Positions 33,441 through 45,320 are shown, numbered from the stretch's first letter. The stretch: DNA of 64,000 bases from Anodontia alba (GCA_964016985.1 OZ024835.1:60290714-60354713), one strand, 5' to 3'. The notes: generated by a model from the letters alone, not told the origin. Translations and numbers: made by a program.

Positions 33441-34630
33441 TAATGATATTGTAACTGATATAGGCTCAAACATCCGTCTTTTTGCGGACGACATTAGTCT
33501 CTTTATAATTGTAGATAACCCTTTAACTGCTGCTGACTGTCTGAATTCCGACCTTTCTAAAATTTCACGATGGGCTGCTACCTGGCTTGTGTCGTTTAAC
33601 CCAACTAAAACTGAATTCCTTCTCATTTCGCGTAAATTAAACCAAGCTGGTCATCCACCGTTCTTCATACAAAACCACCAAATAACTGAAGCAAAGTTCC
33701 ATAAACACCTTGGTGTAAACATTTCTGATGACTGTACGTGGCATCATCATATAGATTACGTAAAAGAAAAGGTATGGTCTAGAATAAATGTGATGCAAAA
33801 GCTGAAATTCAAATTAGATAGGAAATCATTAGAAACAATTTATTTTGTCTTTGTCCGACCTATCTTGGAGTACGGAGACACTATTTGGAACAACTGCACA
33901 CAACATGAAAAAGCTGATTTAGATAAAATACAAACTGAGGCTGTTAGGATAGTAGTTGGCACAACAAAGCTTGTTTCTATTAATGCACTATATACAGAAA
34001 CACGATGGGAAAAGCTTGAACAAAGACAGGAAAATCACCAACTCATTCTATTTTACAAAATGATGAATCACTTAAATCCTCTCTATCTTTCTTCTTTAAT
34101 TCCACAGTCTGTTAGTGCGGTTTCTAGCTACAATTTGCGTAACTCAAACAATCTCCAAACCGTCGATACCAGGACAAACATATACTATCACTCTTTCTTA
34201 CCCTCTGCAGTGAGGGGGGTGGAATAATCTTCCTACTGAAGCGAGGCTATCTGATTCTGTAAATTCCAAAAGTTTTCTTATAAAAGACAAAATACCTTTT
34301 CCCAAATATTTTTACTCGGGTAATAGAAAGGCACAAATTCTACATACCCGACTGCGAACAAATTGCAGTTCACTTAAACTAGACCTATTCCTGAAGAACG
34401 TTTCGGATTCACTACTTTGTCGTTGCGGTAGTATTGAGGACTCGCAACATTTTATCTTTCACTGCAGAAATTATAATATTCAGCGTAATGAACTTTTTGA
34501 TGCCGTTACGATGCACAAGGCCCCTTCCCTAGATTTGTTTCTGTTTGGTGACTCATCTCTGTCACTTGAGGTCAACACCTATATTTTCGAACATGTACAC
34601 AAGTTTATTTTTGACACGAAACGGTTCTAA
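33441..34630 (+). pseudogene. CR1-like LINE reverse transcriptase C-terminal region
   Basis: The reading frame enters at NDIVTDIG and reaches LFADDISLF, the RT catalytic box (Asp-Asp at 33487-33492). It then has FNPTKTEFLLIS, HLGVNISDD and RPILEYGDTIWNN, the thumb and connection region. It stops at 34225-34227 because of an extra G in a G run. One base fewer restores the frame through WNNLPTEAR, LRTNCSSL and a C-terminal CRCGSIEDSQHFIFHC zinc-finger-like motif to TAA at 34628-34630. Only this one lesion is visible over nearly 400 codons, so the insertion is fairly young. It lacks the endonuclease and N-terminal RT and cannot move. Confidence 0.9.
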
Positions 34631-35038
34631 CGAGTAAATCATCCTATACCTGTGGCGATTTAAACAAGGATTTAATCTGGCAACCTGCAGCCCCAGAGCC
34701 TCCACCTCACCCCCTCCATGTTGTTTTTTTTTTATTCTATAATTTCATAATAAACGACATTCTTTATAATTATTATGACTCCTAAGTCAAGTACGTGTAA
34801 TTACCATCAGTTATGTTTTTCACGTAATGTGTGTAACAAACATATAAATGGACTTATGTTTGAATATATTTGATATGATGTTAATTAATTCGCCATATAC
34901 AATACAGATTATTGTTTATATCAAAGGAAAATAACTTTATAAGCAATATGCTTTCGTTCCTATCCTTGCTATTGTTTACTCATATACTCGTACTGTATAT
35001 AAATTATGAGATGTGAAATGAAATAAATATGTTTAAAC
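33441..35038 (+). mobile_element. 5'-truncated CR1-like LINE inserted in the satellite
   Basis: Flanked by a 9-base duplication CAAGCCGCT (33432-33440 and 35039-35047) that belongs to the satellite unit. The 5' end starts inside the reverse transcriptase; the 3' part has about 400 bases of untranslated sequence ending AATAAATATGTTTAAAC. Classic target-primed insertion with 5' truncation. Confidence 0.92.
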
Positions 35039-35265
35039 CAAGCCGCTCAATCGGATCAGATCAGCTAGTCAAGCCGCACATTCGGACCAGATCAAACCGC
35101 ACAATCGAACTAGATCAACTAGTCAAGCCGCACAATCTGACTAGATCAACCAGTCAAACCGTACAATTTAACCAGATTAACTAGTCAAGACACACCATGT
35201 GACCAGATCAGCTATTCAAACCGCACAATCTAACCATATCAACGAGTCAAACCGCACACTATATG
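35039..35265. repeat. 31-bp satellite array, block 3
   Basis: Continuation of the array on the other side of the LINE, about 7 units. Confidence 0.93.
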
Positions 35266-35849
35266 CCCCAAGCAACTGTTTTCCATGGCGCGGCTCTTTT
35301 TTTTTTTTTTTTTTTTTTCTTTTTTTTTTAAATAATAACTTTTACCCATACCATGTTTCATTACAGGAAAATAACTCTTCAGGCATTGCGTGCGTTTAAA
35401 GAAACAGATGGTCACCATGGTATTTGTTGGGTCATTGATACGGACAGACAATCCAGCAGGCATACAGAAATGAAAAAGGGAAATGTTTGAAATTACAAAA
35501 TAAATTCTAAAAGGAATTGCCCTGCAGTCAAAGTGTTTGTTTTTTTTTTTTTTTGTGTGTGTGCCAGACTAGCTAGTGTTGGTCAATTCGACTTCATCAG
35601 TAATCCTCATATGAATTTTCAGAAATCCCCTAATGGGGTCAAAATATCAAATTCTGTATAGTGAAGTACGTGGTTGGTTATCTATAGTTGGTTTATATAA
35701 ATATCATGATTGTCGGAATCTCTGCCGTTGTAGAAAAATATGTTTAAGTTGAATATATCATCACATGCTTAAGTATGGTGCTCATTTGCGTCTGTTTGCT
35801 AAATAAGAACAACCAGGGGATTCATAGAAAAGTTTTAATTAGTGTTGTT
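35266..35849. other. Unassigned with poly(T)
   Basis: A T run of about 30 near 35298-35330 and another near 35537-35554. No gene supported. Confidence 0.4.
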
Positions 35850-37165
35850 CCAGTTATCGAGGGTAACATTCTGTACATATAGAAAGTGAATTGTTCGGAC
35901 AAAATAGTTCTATTTGTCCAGGGTATTCGAGATGTTCTAGGTATCGGAATTCTACTGTATAATCGTTGTAGCACAAGACAAACTTTCAGTACATAATTAT
36001 CTAGGGTGTTCGAGTTATCGGTGTACGAACTTTAGAGATTCTACTGTATATTGTATGCCGCAGAAGAATTGACCACCAGTCAATGCATAGTTATCCAGGT
36101 GTTTGAGCTAGTTATCGAAATTCAAATGTATATTGTGTTTAGCATAAGAATTCACAAATATTCAATATATAGTTATCCATGGTGTTCGATCTGTTAGTGT
36201 TCTAGATAACGAAATTCAACTGTATATTATATGCCGCAGAAGAATTAACTAACATTCAATACATAGTTATCCAGGGTGTTTGAGCTGTCGATGTTCCAGT
36301 TATCATAATTCTACTGTATATTATATGTAGCATAAGAATTATCTAACATTCAATACTTAGTTATCCAGGCATAGTTATCCAGGGTGTTTGAGCTGTCAGT
36401 GATCTTGTTATCGAAATTCAAATGTAGACTGTGTGTATCATAAGAATTAACTAACCTTCAATACACAGTTATCTACAGTGTTTGAGCTGTCTTTGTTCTA
36501 GTTATCAAAAATTCAAATGTATATTGTATGTAGCATAAGAATTAATTAACATTCGATATATAGCTATCCAGGATGTTTGAGTTGTCAGTGTTCTAGTTAT
36601 CGAAATTCAAATATTGTGTATGGCATAAGAATTAATTAACCTTCAATACATAGTTATCCAGGGTGTAAGAGCTGTCAGTTTTCTAGTTATCGACATTCAA
36701 ATGTATATTGTGTATAGCATAAGAATTAATTAACCTTCTATACATAGTTATCCAGGGTGTATGAGCTATCAGTGGTCTAGTTATTGAAATTCAAATGTAT
36801 ATTATGAGAAGCATACGAATTAACTAACATTCAATACAAAGTTATCCAGGGTGTTTGAGCTATCGGTGTTCTAGTTATCGAAATTCAAATATTGTGTATG
36901 GCATAAGAATTAATTAACCTTCAATACAAAGTTATCCAGGGTGTTTGAGCTATCGGTGTTCTAGTTATCGAAATCCAACTGTATATTGTGTGTAGCATAA
37001 GAATTAAGTGACATTCAATACATAGTTATCCAGGGTGTTTTAGCTATCGGTTTTCTAGTTATCGAAATTCAAACGTATGTTATGTGTAACATAAGAAATA
37101 ACTGACATTCAATACATAGTTATCCAGGTTGTTTAGCTTTAATTTTATAGTTATTAAAATCCGAG
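35850..37165. repeat. ~94-bp minisatellite derived from a MITE end
   Basis: About 13 units, 92-95 bases each, containing TAGTTATCCAGGGTGTT, GAGCTATCGGTGTTCTAG, ATTCAAATGTATATTG and AGCATAAGAATTA. The core resembles the right end of the MITE at 57881-58235 (GTGTTCGAGCTATTGAGG, then TTCGACTGTA). Confidence 0.9.
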
Positions 37166-37203
37166 TGTAAATGCTGTAACATAAATTTTCTTACGTCTAT
37201 TAC

Positions 37204-37527
37204 ATGATGGCATTATTGACATTCTATGGTTTTAAGCTGTCCGCGATACCAGTTGTTGTGTTGTTGGTCGCGATTGGTATGTGGGGCACCTTCTGTATCT
37301 TCAGGAAACGTAAGTCTAGCAAGAGAAGACGTAGTCCCAAAGGGCATAGTACATTCTTACGCAGACAGGCATTAGTTTCGTACGAGTCTGAAAACCATAT
37401 ATACTCGTATTCCAACGAGGGTTCAGTAACAAGTGTAAAACCATATGTTCCTCCCGGTGAAGTCGCAAATCCTTCCCCACAACAAGACTGGCCGCCACCA
37501 CCACCGCCACCAATGCAAGATATCTAA
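37204..37527 (+). CDS. Candidate terminal exon: single-pass membrane protein tail
   Basis: 107 open codons to a TAA at 37525-37527. Seen: a hydrophobic helix at about residues 12-33 (PVVVLLVAIGMWGTFCIF inside it), a strongly basic stop-transfer segment (RKRKSSKRRR, 34-43), a Tyr/Ser-rich middle (SYESENHIYSYS) and a run of seven prolines (97-103) before the C-terminus. Codon use is more GC-balanced than the AT-rich surroundings. This looks like the transmembrane and cytoplasmic part of a type I receptor. An AG at 37229-37230 (TTTTAAG) is a possible acceptor, so the first dozen residues may be intron. No ectodomain exon is recognisable upstream, where the minisatellite begins. Protein family unknown. 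Confidence 0.5.
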   Translation: MMALLTFYGFKLSAIPVVVLLVAIGMWGTFCIFRKRKSSKRRRSPKGHSTFLRRQALVSYESENHIYSYSNEGSVTSVKPYVPPGEVANPSPQQDWPPPPPPPMQDI

Positions 37528-37599
37528 GCTGCGACTTCTTGAAGGAAATGGATACACTTTCAGGTGAGGCAACTCTGTCAGAACTGTTTTTGCAGCCAT

Positions 37600-37645
37600 T
37601 TAAAAAATGAGTCTACTCTAAAAGGAAAGAATTATCTCCCAAACT
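37600..37645. repeat. Half of a CTACTCTAAAAGGAAAG hairpin
   Basis: Single arm adjoining the MITE A copy at 37646. Confidence 0.7.
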
Positions 37646-37925
37646 CATTACCAAAACATGCTTATTCAAATATATTGAAAATATTACCACAAAAAAAAAA
37701 TGAAAATTTTCAGATAAAAATTTTGATATTTTTCATATTTCTGCTCAAAACATAGATTGTGGGTACTCGTTAGAACCGCCTCGGCGAGGCGGTTCTAATG
37801 AGTACCACAATCTATGTTTTTGAGCAGAAATAAGATAAATAATGTATACCCCTGTAAACCCCAGTTTTACTATATAAAAGTGGGGTTTAAGGGGGTCAAA
37901 ATTATATAGGCATGTTTTCGTGATG
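37646..37925 (+). mobile_element. MITE family A, intact copy
   Basis: 280 bases; central palindrome 37747-37818 complete except for one missing base. Confidence 0.9.
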
Positions 37926-38110
37926 CTGAAAACAGGCCTACTCTAAAAGGAAAGAATTTGCTAATTTCCTCCCAAACTGAAAATCGGTTTAATCTAAAAG
38001 GGAAGAATTGTCGCCCAAACTAAAGACGGGCCTACTCTAAAAGGGAATAATTAGCTAATTTGCTCCCAAACTGAAAATTGGACTATTCTAAATAAAAAAA
38101 TCCTCTCTTT
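37926..38110. repeat. Tandem half-hairpin repeats
   Basis: Four diverged copies of CTACTCTAAAAGG(A/G)A with AGAATT(T/G) and CTCCCAAACTGAAAA, period 45-60. Confidence 0.75.
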
Positions 38111-38194
38111 TTTGGGGAGCAATTTCTGTACTTTGAAACTAGGCCAATTTGAGAAGGGGATAAGTGCACAGAAAGGCAAACAGAGAGCCCCAAA

Positions 38195-39015
38195 AGTAGT
38201 TTCTGTTTCATTCAGATTATCCCAACTTTCTTTCGAAAATGCTACTGTTTCGTTCAGATTATCCCAACTTTCCTCCGAAAATGCTGCTCTTTCATTCAGA
38301 TTCTCCAGTCTTCTCTCCGAAAATGCTGCTGTTTTATTCAGATTAGCCATACTTTAATCCAAAAAATGCTGCCGTTTCATTCAGATCATCCCAACTTTCC
38401 TCCGAAAATATTGCTGTTTCATTCAGATTACCCACATTTCCACTGAACATGCTGCCGTTTTATTCACATTATCCCAACTTTCCTCCGAAAGCTTTTCTGT
38501 TTCGTTCAGTTTATCCCAATTTTACTCCGAAAATGCTGTTGTTTCATTCAGATTATCCCAACTTTACTCCAAAATACTGCTGTTTTATTCAGATTCTCCC
38601 AACTTATCCCCGAAAATGCTGCTTTTTTTTCAGATTATCCCATCTTTACCCCGAAAATGCTGCTGTTTTATTCAGATTATCTTACCTTTCTCCCAAAAAT
38701 ACTGATGTACTGCTGCTTCATTCAAATTATCCCAGCTTTCCTCCTAAACTCCTGTTGTTTCATTCAGATTATCCAAACTTTCCTCCGAAAATACTACTGT
38801 TTCATTCAGATTATCCTAACTTTCCTCCTAAAATGCTGCTGTTTCATTCAGATTATCCCAAATTTCCTCCGAAAATGCTGCTGTTTCATTAAGATTATCC
38901 TGCTGCTGTGTCACTTAGATTATCCCAATTTTCCCCCGAAAATGCTCCTGATTCGTTCAGGTTCTCCCAACTTTCCGCCGAAAATACTGCTGTTCCATTC
39001 AGATTCTCCCACTTG
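38195..39015. repeat. 42-bp minisatellite (multiple of three)
   Basis: About 20 units with CATTCAGATTATCCCAACTT and TCCGAAAATGCTGCTG. The period is near 42, so several frames stay open on both strands for up to 147 codons. The repeated peptides (for example NLNETAAFSEESWD on the minus strand) are a by-product unless transcription is shown. Confidence 0.93.
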
Positions 39016-40205
39016 TTTGAAGTAGGAAGCCCGCGAAAACCTTTGACTGTAGCCCATATATTTGCCTGTTTTCATAATGTATCTGTTGCGAGATAACAAC
39101 GTTACACCGTCAAACGACAAGGAAACATCAAATGACATCATAAAACGTCATAAAAAGGTGGCTTACTGCGTAGCGCTCTTCCACTCAGTGACAGTGTTGT
39201 ATAATAAAACACGATTCTTTACCATTGCTAATATTTCCGCACTGTGTTAGAATATCTGTTAATGTGTCTTAAATTAATTGATAATTCCTACGGCGTCTCA
39301 GAATTTAGGATATATACGGTAACAGCGCGCACACAACGTTGAAGCAATGTCAATTCAACGTTGATTTAACGTCTTGAAGTTGAAACGACATCATTTCAAT
39401 GCTGTGTACCTGCTAGGATGTTTTATTTTTTGGCCCCAACTTCTTCGAAGAAGTTGGGAGGGATATTGCTTTGGGCCTGTCCGTCCTGTCGTCCTTTTGT
39501 CTGTCCGTACGTCGCGCTTTTACAACCTCTCATATCTTTTGATTTATAAATGCAAGGATTTTGAAATTTCATATATGCATTGCTTAAGAAAAATTAAATG
39601 ACCCGTTTTTTTGTCTTTATGTGTTAGATTCTTCATGGAGGAGTAAGGCCCTTTTCAGACTTAAGCATTTTAGAAAAGGGAAGACTTAAGAAATTTTGCA
39701 AGCGGTTTGGAACGAGTGTGTAGATGACCTGAATAAAGTTTGGTGAACTTTTATAACTATTTGCTCAAATTATGCCTCGCTTCTCAACATTGGCATTTTG
39801 AATTAACAAGCATATAATTGGCGCGGTTGGGGTTGGGGCATAGTGCTTACAAACGCATTTGTAACTCACGTATATTTTATATTGATCAAAAGTTTTAGTC
39901 ATCACAAAGCAAAAATAACCAAATACACAGCTTAGTATTTTTATTACAACTTCCTTATTACAAAGCAAAGTATATAGAGAGAAAATATATGATCCTTATT
40001 AGTCGACCATAAAAATTCTTTTGCTACCATCAGTAACAAGAGGCTAAAGTGACTGATGATCGATAAATGATCATCGGGACAAATCCTTATTACTACCTAT
40101 TACATGTAATATGTTTGAATATGATGGATGAGTAGCAAACAGGGTAGACGCCGATCAGGTGCCACAGAACGCGGTGTTTGATCTGAGTAAAAACTTTGCG
40201 TACGC
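39016..40205. other. Unassigned
   Basis: Includes CCAACTTCTTCGAAGAAGTT, a short perfect hairpin (39437-39456), followed by a CTGTCCGTCCTG-rich stretch typical of dispersed molluscan repeats. No gene supported. Confidence 0.35.
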
Positions 40206-40210
40206 CTGTC

Positions 40211-40211
40211 T

Positions 40212-40247
<36 letters not shown>

Positions 40248-40258
40248 TTTTTTTTTTT
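40211..40258. repeat. Poly(T) tract
   Basis: More than 40 T with a single G. Confidence 0.97.
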
Positions 40259-40378
40259 CACGTATATTTTGTCGAACTGATCCCTCCATCCATAGGTTAG
40301 ATGACACCATTGATCATGTTTGCCTTGTCGCCGAATAGAAACAAAGTTGCATTTAAAATGTCTTCAAGCTCTGAGAAG

Positions 40379-40745
40379 TACAGTTGACTTCTCAATACAC
40401 AGATAGCTCAAACTATTGCTTAAGTCAAACTATGTTTTGGATAATGCTGATTTAGTTTTGTTGTCCCTATTTAATATGGTAATCTAGCAACAGGTAACAA
40501 AATATTGTGGAAAAGAGGAGAAATTGCTCCCAAGGAGCAATTTCTCCTCTTTTCCACAACATTTTCAACACACTTGACTCTCGCTATATCAAATACTGAT
40601 AATTCAAACTACTGCTTAAGTCAAACTATACTTTTAATAATGTTGGTTTATTCTTTACATTTTCACTCCTGTTATCTCAAACTACTGTTATCTCAGATTG
40701 AAAATTCTGATCCCTTGGAGTTTGAGATAACGAAAATCCACTGTA
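40379..40745. mobile_element. TA-CAGT type MITE with central hairpin
   Basis: Ends TACAGTTGACTTCTC and GATAACGAAAATCCACTGTA. The hairpin at 40503-40562 has arms TTGTGGAAAAGAGGAGAAAT and complement, the same module as 28090-28165. Confidence 0.78.
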
Positions 40746-40884
40746 TAATAAAACGTCAATGACTAAAACATCGACTGCTCGTTTTCCATGGCTGATTCGA
40801 ACACTTCTTTGAGACCCTAGGAAATTCTTCGAGATCTCAAGATAACAAATGTTTTGGATATTTTGGTGAAATTGTTCTGAATTC

Positions 40885-41000
40885 ATCATGAAAACGTATG
40901 TTGTGTGTACTCATTAGAATCGCCTTGACGATGTACTGATTTGATTAAACTCGCCTCGTTGATGTGATTCTAATGAGCACACTCAACATACCATTATTTT
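40885..41000. repeat. Hairpin module (TACTCATTAGAATCGCC type), degenerate
   Basis: Arms GTGTGTACTCATTAGAATCG and CGTTGATGTGATTCTAATGA frame a diverged centre of about 30 bases. Confidence 0.75.
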
Positions 41001-41114
41001 ATAGAAGATTGAAAACATCCCTAAATTATCCCCGTTTACCTCCTAGCCTGGTGCCATAAGTAACAATCGATGACTAGTAGTACCAATATCTAGAACAAAT
41101 TATCATGTTATGAA

Positions 41115-41820
41115 AAAAAGGTAAGAGAAAAGTCCAGGGAGTGCCACAATCACTAACCGCAACCTTTCCCAGACCCCAAGAGGAAGAGGAAACCGACAAA
41201 TCTAAACAAGCACAAACCGAACAAACGTACGAAAAGCACTAAGATTAGCTCTCTCTCCCCCAAGCGAGGTAATCGCAATACTATAAGGACTGAAAAACAC
41301 AAGAACAAAATGACACACGGAAAGACATACAACAAATCGCCTCGTAGAATAAACCACAAAGCAACAAAGAGTAAGACTAACACCGGGACCACCGCCTTAG
41401 ATCGGTCGGTAGAGCAAACCACTTTTACAGCTAGCCAACTTCACCCTGGGTCCCGATACTACTCTTTATCACAACAAGTAAAACAGAATGCAAAATGGGC
41501 AGCTGTTGAAGGTGACCAAAATGCTAGCATCACAAAACAACTAGTAAAACAGAAAGCAAAGTTGGCAGCTATTGAAAACGGTAACCACAATGCTAGCATC
41601 ACAAAAAAAAAACAACAGAAAAAACAGAAAGAGCTACAACGAGTAAGAACAACACCAGGACCACCGCCTTAGAACGGTCAGTAGAAAAAACCACCGGGGG
41701 GTTTAAAGCACTTTTACAGCTAGCTAACTTCACCCTGGGTCCCGATGCTACTCTTAATACAGAAATACATAGAAATTCGGTTCGCATAAAGGCTCCCAAC
41801 TCAGTCAATGAAAGCTGTTC
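41115..41820 (-). repeat. Dispersed repeat C, longest copy
   Basis: About 700 bases, with an inner duplication (CGGGACCACCGCCTTAGA at about 41385 and ACCAGGACCACCGCCTTAGA at 41652). The right end, GCTCCCAACTCAGTCAATG, is shared with 44570-45000. Open frames on both strands lack known motifs. Confidence 0.75.
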
Positions 41821-41886
41821 GAGACATTTAAGTTCGACTGACAGCTTTGTTCGAAAGATGTTGCCTTTAAATTATATACGAGTGCT

Positions 41887-42164
41887 CATTACGAAAACAC
41901 GCCTATTCAAATATACTGAAAATTTTACCACCAAAAAATGAAAATTTTCAGATAAAAAATTCTGATATTTTTCATATTTCTGCTCAAAACATAGATTGTT
42001 GGTACGCGTTAGAACCGCCTCGGCGAGGCGGTTCTAACGAGTACCCACAATCTATGTTTTGAGCAGAAATAAGAAAAATATTGTATACCCCTGTAAACCC
42101 CAGTTTTACTATATAAAAGTGGGGTTTAAGGGGGTCAAAATTATATAGGTATGTTTTCGTGATG
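41887..42164 (+). mobile_element. MITE family A, intact copy
   Basis: 278 bases, central palindrome at about 41989-42061 complete. Confidence 0.92.
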
Positions 42165-42478
42165 ATTGTAAAATTTCCTTAATAAGCAAAATGAGCAGAA
42201 TGATATATAAGAAAGGCATTGCTTTGTTCTTATTTCTTCACAGAACATATGTTATATATAGCGCGCGTGCGTGCGTTTGTGTGTATGTGCTTTAATTACG
42301 CGACATATTCCATGTATATAAGGACCGCGCGATGCGAACACGTGTCTTTGGGCATATGCGGACAGCAAAGGCCCAGATCAGACTGCGCATGCGCTGCACA
42401 GTCTTATCAGAGCACTCACTGTCTACTGACAGAATCACTGAATACTTAGTCTATTGAATGTATGACAATGGAGAACAC
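42165..42478. other. Spacer with GATCAG-type fragment
   Basis: CCAGATCAGACTGCGCATGC near 42373 belongs to the high-copy hairpin family. Otherwise nothing. Confidence 0.4.
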
Positions 42479-42765
42479 GTTACGAAAACATACCTATATA
42501 ATGTTGACCCCTTAAACCCCACTTTTAAAATTAAAACTGGGGTTTACAGGAGTATACATTATTTTTCTTCAGCTCAAAAACATAGATTGTGGGTACTTGT
42601 TAGAACAGCCTCATCGAGGCGGTTCTAACTGGTACCCACAATCTATTCAGCTCAAAACACAGATTGTGAGTACTTTTTAGAACCGCATCGTCGAGGCGGT
42701 TCTAACTGGTACCCACAATCTATGTTTTGAGCAGAAATATACAAAAAAAAATCAGAATTTTTTTT
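42479..42765 (-). mobile_element. MITE family A, duplicated hairpin
   Basis: Reverse copy. The central palindrome occurs twice in tandem (about 42573-42648 and 42652-42725), each with its own substitutions. The far end is lost in a T run. Confidence 0.85.
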
Positions 42766-43511
42766 TCGGTCGTAATAAAGGGCCCGAATAATACTTTTAG
42801 CATGTGCAGGATTATCTCAAACACTGTGCGCATGTTTCAAGGCACTTTTTCGCTTGACGCGATCCCATTATATTGTATATTGTTCGTTTGAAAGCTTTGG
42901 TTTTTGTCCTAATGGGAATAAATTATATTTTCCAAGCAAATTAAGCAGACGACAAACTGATGATATTTCATTTACTTTTCCTACAAAATAGGTCCTGACT
43001 CTTTATGCAAATTGTCTCCAATGAAATGTCAAATCCTATTTCCTGGGAAAATTAAATAAGAAAAATATTTCAAAATGTCGTCTGCTGATTTTCTTTTTAT
43101 CCAGTATGTTTAGTGTTTTATGATTGTTTGCTTTACGGATTGATCTGCAGTTTTACTGTTTGCTAATGGCCAGAAAACACCTTTGCTCATTGCAGAGTTT
43201 ATGGTTTGGTAGACTTCCTGACTCTCAAACTAGATATTTTGTATCCAAGACAAAATTGATAAATTGATGTATAGTATTAACACGACCATAAAATGTGGCA
43301 TCTGACAGCCTCTAAAATTTCAGAGTCTTTCGTTTTTGAACTTGATAAAAAAAATGAAATGATTTTTTATCGTATGTCTGAACAAATGTTGGCAACTTTA
43401 ATTCAGAGATACGATTAAAAAAAAAATAAATAAATAAAAAGTCATTTCAAGAACGAGAGACTAACTGAAATTTTACGGACTGTCAGGTGCCACATGTTAT
43501 GATTGTAGGCT
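42766..43511. other. Unassigned
   Basis: Contains an inverted pair around CCATAAAATGTGGCATCTGACAG (near 43288) and CTGTCAGGTGCCACATG (near 43482), suggesting a decayed MITE of about 230 bases. No gene supported. Confidence 0.35.
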
Positions 43512-43960
43512 AAAAAGCTGAAAAGATAATCAATTACCAGTTTTGCCAATATGATCGATAATCGATTAGTAATAACTGAATATTTGGTCATAATTTTACC
43601 TGTCTGAGCATGACTCTTACTTTATATATACTTTCTTGTATTTATTTAGTCAGGCAGGCCTGAGCAAAACAGTGTAGACCCTGATGAGACGTCGCAAACG
43701 CGGCGTCTTATCAGGATCTACACTGTTTGCCACCCATCCAGCTATTTTTGGACACAACAGTGGGTAATAAACTGTACTTGTTCAAATTTTAGATTAAGTA
43801 TGGTAAGGAGTTGTGGTGTCTAAATACTACGGGTAAATACGGTAAAGTAACAAACACAGAAATCAAATGATCGATTATTAGAAATCAGTAATGAAAATCA
43901 TTTTTGTGGAATTTATCGATCAATTAATCGATTATCCGATTAATTGTGCCAACCTTAATT
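43512..43960. repeat. Repeat D with hairpin, copy 2
   Basis: Close match to 22432-22885, including the GACGTCGCAAACGCGGCGTC hairpin centre. Confidence 0.85.
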
Positions 43961-44226
43961 AATACCATATATCAATTTTTAAACTCTTCTTAGATAGTTA
44001 AATGTCTATTTTTGAGGAAGACGGTGCCTTTAAAGAAAGGTAGACAACGATTTTTTGACTCTGTATGCATTCCTGCACAAGGGACGCCTTCTGGAAAAAA
44101 AAGTTAAAAGTGTCTTTAAAAGAAAAAGATTTCTCCTTAGGTGAGCTGAGTCTTTCCTTTTATAGCAGACACTTCTTCAATCTACGTTAAAAGAAAAGGC
44201 ATTGCTTCCCCTTGGGGACATTTTCC

Positions 44227-44481
44227 CATTACGAAAACATGACTATTCGAATATGATAAAAAAAAAATTAGCCATCAAAAAGTAAAAATTTTCAGAAAAT
44301 AAAAAACACCCTGATATTTTCATATTTCTGCTCAAAACATAGATTATGGATACTCGTTAGAACCGCCTCGGCTCTATGTTTTTGAGCAGAAATCAGAAAA
44401 ATAATGTATACCCCTGTAAATCCCACTTTTACTATATAAAAGTGGGGTTTAAGGGGGTCAAAATTATGTAGGCATGTTTTC
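44227..44481 (+). mobile_element. MITE family A, collapsed hairpin
   Basis: The left arm of the palindrome is present, then the sequence jumps from CGCCTCGG to CTCTATG, so most of the right arm is deleted. Flanks are the two arms of a TCTAAAAG-type hairpin. Confidence 0.88.
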
Positions 44482-44539
44482 CTACTGCTATCTTTTAGAG
44501 TGGACCCTGTGCTGAACAGAAAAGCAAACCCCTGCCATA

Positions 44540-45000
44540 GCAAAAAAAAAAAAAAAAATAATAATAATAATAATGATAAGAGAAAAGTCCAGGGAGTGCC
44601 ACAATCACAACCTCAGCCCTTCCCAGAGACCAATAGGAAGAGGTAACCAACAAAACCAAACAAGCACAAATCGAACAAACGTACAAAAAGCACTAAGATT
44701 AGCTCTCTATTCTCCAAGCGAGGAAACTGCAATGCTAAAATTACTGAAAAACACAAGAACAAAATACACAAGGTAAGACATAACACAAATCGCCTCGTAG
44801 AATAAACCACAAGCAATAATGAATAAGACCAACACCGGGACCACCGCCTTAGAACGGTCAGTAGAGTAAACCACCGAGGGGTTGGGGTGGTTAAAGCACT
44901 TTTACAGCTAGCCAACTTCAATCTGGGTCCCGATGCTTCTCTTAATACAGAAATACATAAATATTCGGTTCGCATAAAGGCTCCCAACTCAGTCAATGCA
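44540..45000 (-). repeat. Dispersed repeat C, copy 3
   Basis: Starts after an A run and an AAT microsatellite at 44540-44570. Matches 41115-41820 over most of its length. Confidence 0.8.
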
Positions 45001-45320
45001 TCAAAGCGAAAACATAAAAATCGAATTAATCACTATAATAAACAAAACACGAGTACTCATGGCTAATTCTATTGTATGCCTGGGGCCAGAGTATTTGTAA
45101 ACCTGTTGAACCACGGAGGGCCAAGCCAAAGCCATATCGTCAAGCCCAAACCCACTGGTTAAAGTTTTACGGCCACAAATATTGTCTCCCTTGCAAAACT
45201 GGGACGGAATATACATCAGGTGTGTCTTATTCCCTTGCCATGATAAACAAAGTAAGATGCCATATGTAACTATAAGCCATATGGGTTGCAGATACAAAAT
45301 ACCATACGAAATGAAAAACA
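45001..45320. other. Unassigned
   Basis: No supported gene; short frames on both strands lack motifs. Confidence 0.3.

Noticed and set aside
41310..41672. 120-codon Lys/Thr-rich ORF
   Set aside because: It lies wholly in dispersed repeat C, which has partial copies elsewhere without this frame.
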